From assembly GCF_015706575.1 (NCBI RefSeq), contig NW_024037062.1:678811-742810 (forward strand): a stretch of DNA of 64,000 nucleotides, read 5' to 3'. A program made the position numbers and the translations under genes. The DNA is from Patiria miniata. Lineage: Eukaryota > Echinodermata > Asteroidea > Valvatida > Asterinidae. Each line of letters opens with the position of its first letter. Within the stretch, counting starts at the first letter, position 1. The notes beneath the pieces were generated by a model, which did no database searches, was not told the DNA's origin, and saw only the letters and a list, made by a program, of their open reading frames with translations. This document shows, piece by piece, positions 56,574-64,000 of the stretch.

Positions 56574-57560
56574 TTATGCCGCATTCAGCAATGCACTGTA
56601 AAACAAGTTGGGTAAAGTACTCAATTGGGCAATGTGATGTAGCCAACATTGGTATGAGCTTACCTCACTGTTGGTTAACTCGGTTGACCAACATTGGGCC
56701 AAACATTAACCACCTGCCCAGCCGTTTGTTTTACAGTGTTTAAGGGAATACAGTCTGGTGTGCAATTCGACAACATTTTGGCTCAAGGTTCAAATGCTTT
56801 GCTATTTATTACCGCAGCATTGAGCCTCGGAATTGCTGACACATCGCCCTGGTCTGTTCTGCTAGTCAACTGACCTAGTTGTTGAAAGAAAACCCCGTAC
56901 CCTCTCCCCAGCACCGCCGGGCCATTTTACAAGGATTACCGCTGGAATCGCTATCTCGAGCCGTATTTCCTATCCCTGCCAATCCACTCAGAGATGCAGT
57001 TAAAGGAAGCACACTCTTCCCGCTTCTTGCGTCCTGTCTAGCCCAAGTTTTTCTTTTACCCCCTCCTTATTTTTAAAGTCTTTTCTGTAGTCTACGGCGC
57101 ACTTAGCCTTGCCATGCATCAGCAACTCGGACCACTTGTCTCAGCGTATCTACTTTAGCTGCCTAGCCCTGATCTATACTGGCGTGTAGTTTCCGTTTGT
57201 AGTTTACTGGGATTGAGAGGGATATCAAGCCGATGATTGGACCCCAAGATCACGGCTTAGCTGCTTGATCCCAAGCCTGCAAATAAAGATTGGGGCTAAG
57301 TAGTACATGTAAGCATCATTTCAAGAGTAGTTATCTGAAATCATTTTTTTTAAAGTACTTTTCCAGGCCCAAATTTCAAAGAGATGCCACGCAAAAAATA
57401 TATCTTAGCAAATTAAACCCACCAAACATAAAAAGAGTGAGAACCAGCCAACCAGGCCCAAGCACATGGCATTTTCGCTGGTAACCTTTATGTGCTAAGT
57501 AGTTTTTTTATTCATTAGCAATTTGTTTTACGCTGAATCGCATCCTTTTGTGTATAACAC
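56574..57560. other. No gene seen
   Basis: GTTTTACAGTG recurs inverted around 56590-56745 (CACTGTAAAACAAGTTGGG and CCAGCCGTTTGTTTTACAGTG), a small inverted-repeat element of about 150 bp. The rest is unremarkable. Confidence 0.4.
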
Positions 57561-57947
57561 AATAAGCCATTTGCGAGTAACCTATACCCTTTGGGATTTA
57601 CATTTCAAAAACATCTGGTACACTGACTTGCTCAGAATGCTTGGCACATTTTAACTTTGAATACTCCAGTCCAAAGACACTGTTGCTAATCACATGATTC
57701 GGGGCAAGCTCTTGCATGGTTACGTAAGAGACGCTCAGCACCAATACATTGTTCACAATGGGTGAGAATGGCACAAAGACACCAGACCATGCCGGAGCTG
57801 GGGGGTTGCTAGCGTAAGGCTTGCCCCGAATCACGTGATATAGTAACAGTCTCTTTGGTCGGGAGAATGCAAACTTAAAACGTGCAAAGCACTGGATTAA
57901 GTCAGTGTTCCAGATTTTATGCAAATTTAACACGCAAATGGCTTATT
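57561..57947. mobile_element. Fold-back element with AATAAGCCATTTGCG ends, 387 bp
   Basis: The termini AATAAGCCATTTGCG and CGCAAATGGCTTATT are perfect 15-bp inverted repeats. Arms continue for about 160 bp (ACACTGACTT, GCACATTTTAA / TTAAAACGTGC, GATTCGGGGCAAGC / GCTTGCCCCGAATC). Because of the symmetry, open frames appear on both strands. The target duplication is not evident. Confidence 0.88.
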
Positions 57948-58383
57948 AGATCACCTGAAGTACCAGCCATTTTGTTATTAACAGTCTGGTTACCTGAAGG
58001 CGTATTGGTATCAGCGCGTGATGCCGGGTAAAATGATGGTTACCAGTCTGTATATCTTCACTGTCGTTTGAATTGTCAATTTGTCATGTGGAATTGTGCA
58101 TTATCAATGTACACTGAATAGTCAGACAAAACTATGTCAGTTCAACGACACTTGTGTAGTTTTAGCCTCTGATCTCCAATAAAGAGCAAACCCCTTGACC
58201 TTTCTAATTCTCGGTAACATTTTCAACTACTATCATTATATGGTGAACGTTTGTCGACCCCTTTGTACTGGTCAAGAAGGCCCAATCTACAGTCCTCATC
58301 ACACCTCATGACTCGCTAACTCACGGTGAATTAGACTTGCTTAAAGGTAAGTATATCATTTGTCATTAATTTTGTGCATTATT

Positions 58384-58880
58384 TTCGTTTGAAGCAACCA
58401 AAGTGCTCAAAATCTGAAGAAGGGTGCCTAACAACTAACCTGATGAACTTTTAGCTCAGTGAATGGTGTACATTCCGAGAAAACAATATTCTAGTATCTC
58501 GATTTCAATTCAAAAGTTGCCGAGTCATGTTTTGAATTGCACCCGAAATCAGCGTCCGGGACACGTTCTCATTCAGCCGATTGCAGCTATACCCGATGTC
58601 ACACACTGAACCGACGAATAATAGCAACCGCGCGCTTGTGCGTCGTGTCAACGCTTGCGCACCCATTCACGGCTGCGCCGAATTAAAACCGGACTACTAA
58701 CGGACAAATTGCCTTCTTTTATTGTTTTCTTCAAAATTACAGCATGCCAGAAAGAATAATTTCACAGGGAGTTTAGTGCCATTACTATCTTTAAACCAAG
58801 TAAGCTTTTCAACAATAATAACGTCAGTTACTTTATGGATAGCTGCAAATTAATGATATACTCTACCTATAAGTCTGTCA
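58384..58880 (+). repeat. Dispersed repeats, copies of 4370-4485 and 176-520
   Basis: 58384-58480 resembles 4370-4485. From CTCATTCAGCCGATTGCAGC at about 58570 the sequence follows 176-520 to about 58870. It lacks the GTCCGA array that abuts that repeat at the window start, and lacks the short extra segment at 315-360. Confidence 0.7.
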
Positions 58881-60365
58881 CTGACTGGCTGTCAATTGTG
58901 AAGTAGACTGGTTATCTAGGGCCTATTTCCAGCACTTACATCTTTACAGCTTATTCTACAATTTGTGCGTGCGATTCTACATAACTGAACAGAGTTTTGT
59001 GCATAATTGGTTTGCCTAGCTGGTCCTGCCTATGACGACTTACTTCTATGGAAATGTATCTTTTGGGGGTCTTGGAGTTGGGTAACTTTAAGTGTCCTAA
59101 GCAGTTTTCTTATCTTGAAACATCAAACCAGCTGCTTTGCTAATGGGGCCCGCCCTTATGGTTTCTCTTATGGTTAATCAATTTATGGCCTGTGGTTTGG
59201 CATAGCTACAAGAAATCAAAATCCCACCGCAGCCACGGATGAAGTAAGTCTTCCTAAGAGATCTTTGCGGGTTTTATTCGCCACGTTACAAAGGCCTAGC
59301 GTATTACATGAGCATTTTAGACAAGCTTTTAGTTTCAGTCCAATCCTCTTTCTGAAAATTTCTATTGGTATCATGGATTCGTTACAGCCATAAAGGGTGG
59401 GTCTGGGTGAAATCGGGAAATGCTCAAACATGCTTAAACGCACTGTTTCCTTAAAATTAACAAAAAGTGACACATTGCAACACGAGAGAAGGAAGCGATG
59501 GTAAAGGTCATCAGAGTACACCATACCAAACCCAAATCTTGTCCCCGTCCATACCCGTTGCGGGAGAGTTCTGCGTCTGTCATTTGTCATTTTCCCGCCA
59601 AAAAGAACTTGCTTGAAGCGCGGGAAACGCATTACACGTCTGCATCCGGGAACTGCCAAGATAAAATTGACGCGAGCGGTTCGAGTGATCGGTTTTGGGG
59701 ACTGCTCTATGGTCCGACACCCCATGTTCCAACAACCGGCACATAAGATTGTGTTACTCCCTGTTAGGGTTAGGGATAGCAATATGAGCAGTCGGAACAT
59801 AGGGGTGTCTGAACATAGGTGTGAACCCATCTGTTTAATAGCGCAATATATAGACGACTGGGAAAAGTATTACACCACCGTTTCATTTGGAATGTGAAAA
59901 TCGCTTTTCTTTGTGTTTTAAATGAAAAAGGACATTAATAGGATGTTGTATTTTGAGGTCAAAGGTTACATAAGCTTTCGATAGTTAATAATAGGGCTAT
60001 ACCATTTTGTGCATAAATGTCCCACAGAATCCCTGGACCTAATTTTTATCCAAAACCCGATGGGTAATAGCCTTTAGTATTTACACAAATTTGTTTACTT
60101 TCCGAATCACATCCGAAGACCAGGATACCAATGAACATTCGTCTTTCTGGTTTCTTGTTCTGTTAATTCATTTTAGAAAACCGACAATTTCCATTCTCTT
60201 CTTTTTCGTTTTGGTTCCAGTCTTTTCATTCCTCCTTTTGGTCACTTCCAAGCGACGTGACAACAACGAACCTGTTGGTGGCTAAACTAAGCTTGTTCTA
60301 GATTTTGTTTCTCCACTAGTTGTACTCATTCTTCAGTGTAGCTGACTGTACTTTCCCCGACAAAC
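58881..60365. other. No certain gene; one small inverted repeat
   Basis: 59709-59818 is an imperfect fold-back (TATGGTCCGACACCCCATG against CATAGGGGTGTCTGAACATA). A 204-codon minus-strand frame at 59216-59830 overlaps it. It is long for chance but has no domain, no credible start and runs into the repeat, so it is not called. Confidence 0.35.
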
Positions 60366-60530
60366 ATGCACCTCGGGGCTAAATTGCTTGCACTCTTGTT
60401 CACCAAGTCAGCGCCAGACTCCAACGACTTGTCCCAGGAGATATCGCTACAAGCCAACGCTTCCGGACGTACAGCCTTCAACTTGCTAATGTCTTCACTA
60501 GTGAACTTATCCATCATTCGGTTTTATGGT
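60366..60530 (+). CDS. Weak candidate first exon with hydrophobic start, unidentified
   Basis: The ATG at 60366 opens MHLGAKLLALLFTKSAPDSN and a 55-codon frame to IIRFY before G|GTAAGC at about 60530. The first 15 residues could be a signal peptide, and the donor is good. The protein is not recognised, no partner exon was found before the window end, and the minus strand is open over the same bases. Confidence 0.2.
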
Positions 60531-61732
60531 AAGCTCATTTCAGTTTTTCTTTATTTCTTTTCTGACGTTACTTAATATTTAGTCGGGAAATGCATACTCC
60601 GTTTCCCAATAGAAAATCTATACCCCCAACCGGCTACTCTATAAAGAAATATACATCAAGGTTGTAAACGTTTTAGTAGATGTAAAGTTGTGTGAATGAC
60701 TGTTCGCCTGATCGTAAAGAAGTACATTTGAATGTCACCAAAAACGTATGTTTCTGTTGTGGAAAGTGACAGTGAAACTGTTCGCTTATTTACGTCTATC
60801 AACGATTTATGGTCACGCCCACAACCTTACGCAACCAATATCCCTTAATCACCACCCAATCAAATCGCGTCTTTCGTGTTTGTTTAAATCTCTCAATTGG
60901 TATCCTTATTCAGGGGCCAAAGTGATTGATCCAATAAAATCCATTTCTCCTGTCACGTTATCCCCAGCTATTAATATCCTCGTTCTGGGGCCACTCATCG
61001 CGTGCACCAACGAAATTACTCACAGCGCGTTAGACACGCCCACTCTTATACTACCTGAAAGGAAAGGAAACAACAAAGTACAACTTTTACTGTACTGAGT
61101 GGAGACTTGATGGAAAGGACAAAGAGGTAAATTAGAACTAGAAAGTGCCATGACCTTGTCAGATTTACCTGGCGTGCTTGTGGTTCCACCTCACGGTTCG
61201 CCACCGGTCGGAAACATTAATCACCATCACAGACCAGATGGGGTTCGGTTTGGCTGAGAGAGGTAACATCAGTGACGTCACTGACGGCTCGCTAGCTGCT
61301 CTGGCGTTGACATATCGCCCCACTGGGCCTGCCTGTCTGTCTTGTTGTTTTGCGACATTTGGGGGGTTCAAGGTTGTATAATGGCGTTTGCTGCGGCTGT
61401 TTCTCCGGTTGTTGTTTTGTTAGTTAACAGTGCTGCGAGACTCCTGCGGCAATTTACACGCGTGTGTTAGTGAGAGACGTAACGAACATTTGTGTTCTAA
61501 CGGTGTGAGAAAAAATGCCTTCGATCTCTTATCTTCATTGAAAAATAGAAAGGCTGTGATTTCATACATAAACGTTAATTGCACAACGCTGTGGCTATAA
61601 ACAATGATTTTTTTGATGGAGACAATAACACAGTCTTTTGCGTGTAATCAATTAAAATGAACTCAAATCTTTCGTATGACAATGGCAATGTTTTCATGTG
61701 TTATGCACCCTCTGTTGGTAAAGTAATGCATA
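60531..61732. other. No gene supported
   Basis: 60800-61100 is of balanced composition with CACGCCCACA and CCAAT-like ACCAATATC elements, perhaps regulatory. The 116-codon frame there has no exon boundaries or domain. Confidence 0.3.
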
Positions 61733-61740
61733 CAATGTAG

Positions 61741-62021
61741 CATGGGCGTCGCCAGGATTTTTTCTAGAGGGGGGCAAAAACATTTTTTGCCAAAAAATGC
61801 TTGTATTTCTCAACACATTCTCGATTTATCAGTTTTAAAGGGGGGCAGGGACATTTTGCCCCCCCCCCCCCCAACTCATTAAATTTACACCACTTTGTCT
61901 TCGCGCCTCTTTTTCTTTTCTTTTTTCTTTCTTTTTTTTTCTTCCTTTTTTTTTTTTTTTTTTGGTTTTCCAGGGGGGGGGGCAAGTGCCTCCCCTTGCC
62001 CCCCCCCTCGCGACGCCCATG
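61741..62021. mobile_element. hAT-like MITE, 281 bp, perfect 12-bp ends and perfect 8-bp target duplication
   Basis: The ends CATGGGCGTCGC / GCGACGCCCATG are perfect inverted repeats, flanked by CAATGTAG at 61733-61740 and 62022-62029. The interior has paired G- and C-runs and a pyrimidine tract (61910-61965). Lysine- or proline-rich frames here are artefacts of these runs. Confidence 0.9.
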
Positions 62022-62029
62022 CAATGTAG

Positions 62030-64000
62030 TGGTGTGGGAATAATGGACCGAAGTTTAACTTTAGGAATATGACAATACATAAGCATGGCAAATATTGTTG
62101 GCATGTGAATAACAATCAGAAGAATTAGCTTTTAACACAGCCTTTAGCAAGAGGGCAAGCCTGCGTTTTGCGGGGGTCGTTGATGATTAGCCCTGGATAA
62201 TCAAATAGGGGAAATTGTGATGACAAATAATACTCTAGGCTAGATTATATTATGCGTACTTCAGATTAGATTATAGTGTAATCATGTCAGGCAATTGAAC
62301 ATGTCTCACTCGCCACTGCCACGCCTACCTGTCATATTTCATCTAATCGTAATCAGCAGAAAGCTTTATTGTGGAAACTGTCATTTGAATGGTTAGGATG
62401 TTCTGGCCGTGCTATTGGTTCCACCAAAAATTGGTATTAAAGTTAACTTCTCAGCTGGTGGCATTTTGTATGAAAATATGATGGTCATAGACTATTTCTA
62501 GCGGTAGTTTGCACTGTATTTTATTATTTACGTGACAATATTTCTTCCCGCGTGAATCGGACTTCGTCTCACGTAGGCCTCAAAATCTGCAGACAGAATT
62601 GACTTACGTCACACAATTAAAATGAGGGTGAGCGTCTGGTAACGTCTGGCGCCCTCTACCGTGAGACTGTCGATCGTGACTTTGCATGCAGCTTCTTGTT
62701 GTGAAAGGAAGTACGTGCACACGTTGAATGGCGCGATATAGTAAGTGTAATCGGTGATGTATGATAACGATTGAGTGAAACATCAAAATGTAATCATAAG
62801 TTCTTGCAAATGTTGGACTTAATTAGGGGCGGACCCTAAAAGCAGGCGGGAGGGGGTTGACCTTTTAAACAGTGTGTATTTAGACATACAATCGCCGTGG
62901 GGTGGGAATTTGCTTCCTGTATCCTGATTCGCTACCGCAATTAACAAGAAATTGAATTATATCGTGTACTTGGTGTTGTTATTTCAAACGCGTATTACGT
63001 GTTTACACGTTCATTGTAATTATAACGTCCACACCTTCTCAAATATTATATTAATCCTTCCCTTTCCAATTTGCTCATATCAATATGTAATGTGATACTG
63101 CATGTTGACTCGATAAGATTGTAACATTTTAACTTTGAAAAACAAAATCGTGTTTTCGTAACTCACGCCCCGACGAATTGATTAAGTTTTTATCCCAGAC
63201 ATCACATACAAAAAACAAACGCTGATGTAAAGCACAGGACGGCACCAGACTACTCCTCATTTGCATAAGAATCCAAACATTTTGGATATGCGTGCTGCGC
63301 GACACCCTGGTAACGAGGTTGATACAATCGGCCCAAAAAACTGTGTTGTCTACCTAGGTCAGCACGATTGAAGACTAATCGAACAAATTCGGGAGAGGGA
63401 GGGGGCGTTAGCTTTGGGTCCCCTCAACTCTGGATATCTCACTTCTCAAATGTCAAAAATATCAGTTTTGAACAATCACAGCAGGGGGATTACGAGTCGC
63501 GTCTTTCTTTGCACTTTTCAACGAGGTTACTCCCGTGCAGAGCGCAGCGCTGACTGATACTAGAAAAGGCAAAATGTTTGGATAAGGGACACGCTTCTCT
63601 TCGATTCGTGAACAGGAAGAACTGTGAACAAATGATGAAAAGCGTTCCGAAAAAAACCTGACACTTAGCTGTCAAGAGTAATTTCCCTACATCTTGAACC
63701 GCACTTCTCTCCAGAGGAAATTCGGCTTCTGTTTCAGCAAAGTTTGTTCTATTTGTCTTTAAAGTTAAAGATTCTGTTAAAGTTTGATGATGCATAGCAA
63801 GACGTCTTTTTCTTCTCGAGGAAGGCAATTCCATTAAGTTGAGGTTCAACACACATCGTGTGGAGGAAGTTGAAGACACGAGAAATGATGAATGGCGTAT
63901 TACGGCAAGTACTGACAGGAGACATGACTTACGACACAAGTGTGTGTGGAGGGGGGTGGCATGGGGGGGGGATGGGTGCTGCGTTGCGTTGGGAGGTAAC
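62030..64000. other. No gene supported to the window end
   Basis: Mostly AT-rich unique sequence. A 149-codon minus-strand frame at 63490-63939 starts MCRKSCLLSVLAVIRHSS and contains a dibasic cluster RRKRR, but has no known domain. GATGTAGGG near 63691 could be a donor only by weak match. G-runs lie at 63963-63971. Confidence 0.3.

Noticed and set aside
59216..59830. 204-codon minus-strand open frame
   Set aside because: Longest unexplained frame, but without a recognisable domain, and its 5' part lies in an inverted repeat (59709-59818). No splice or promoter evidence.
61910..61965. Lys/Glu-rich or Phe-rich coding segment
   Set aside because: Simply both readings of a pyrimidine tract inside a MITE.
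63490..63939. 149-codon minus-strand frame with hydrophobic start and RRKRR
   Set aside because: Looks a little like a secreted precursor but has no cysteine framework or known family, and no clear donor.

Overview
The window looks like animal, probably invertebrate deuterostome, genomic DNA. The evidence is one split Pitx-type homeobox gene, introns of 3.5-14 kb, tRNA-derived SINEs, decayed LINEs and very many small fold-back DNA elements. The octamer TAGGCCTA occurs at least eight times; I associate this word with echinoderm sequence, so an echinoderm is my best guess, but this is a guess and not a determination.

The only gene I can name is Pitx, on the + strand from 3221 to 31794. It has three alternative coding first exons: A at 3221-3656, B at 10432-10555 and C at 14082-14280. 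Each ends in a single G in phase 1, just before a GT donor. All three can join the same acceptor at 17884. The shared part is an exon with an acidic linker and homeodomain residues 1-46 (17884-18101), a 13.15 kb intron, and a terminal exon (31252-31794) with the rest of the homeodomain (K50), a Pitx-like tail and an OAR motif. The predicted isoforms have 398, 294 and 319 residues and differ only at the N-terminus. This resembles the alternative-promoter layout known for chordate Pitx/Pitx2.

Downstream of Pitx, no gene can be named. Two short phase-compatible exon candidates (38633-38735 and 39366-39425), a third at 46242-46450 and a possible first exon at 60366-60530 are listed with low confidence.

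The remainder is dominated by mobile DNA. Hairpin-forming elements are unusually varied. Several carry arrays of a short motif arranged head-to-head: a 42-bp unit at 1187-1937; GTCCGA-containing units at 1-175, 30398-31122 and 43148-43488; GTACTCGG at 19868-20227; and GACTCGA at 36937-37902. Other classes are hAT-like MITEs with 8-bp target duplications (6046-6429, 44969-45438, 61741-62021), TTAA-flanked elements (48095-48619, 19775-20712), a fold-back family with ACAGGGTGAGT ends (16709, 27157, 27871), SINEs (38135, 47450, 56573; minus strand) and two LINE 3' fragments (53397-54967, minus strand). One inverted repeat pair (8744-9083 / 18339-18674) brackets Pitx exons B, C and the homeobox exon.
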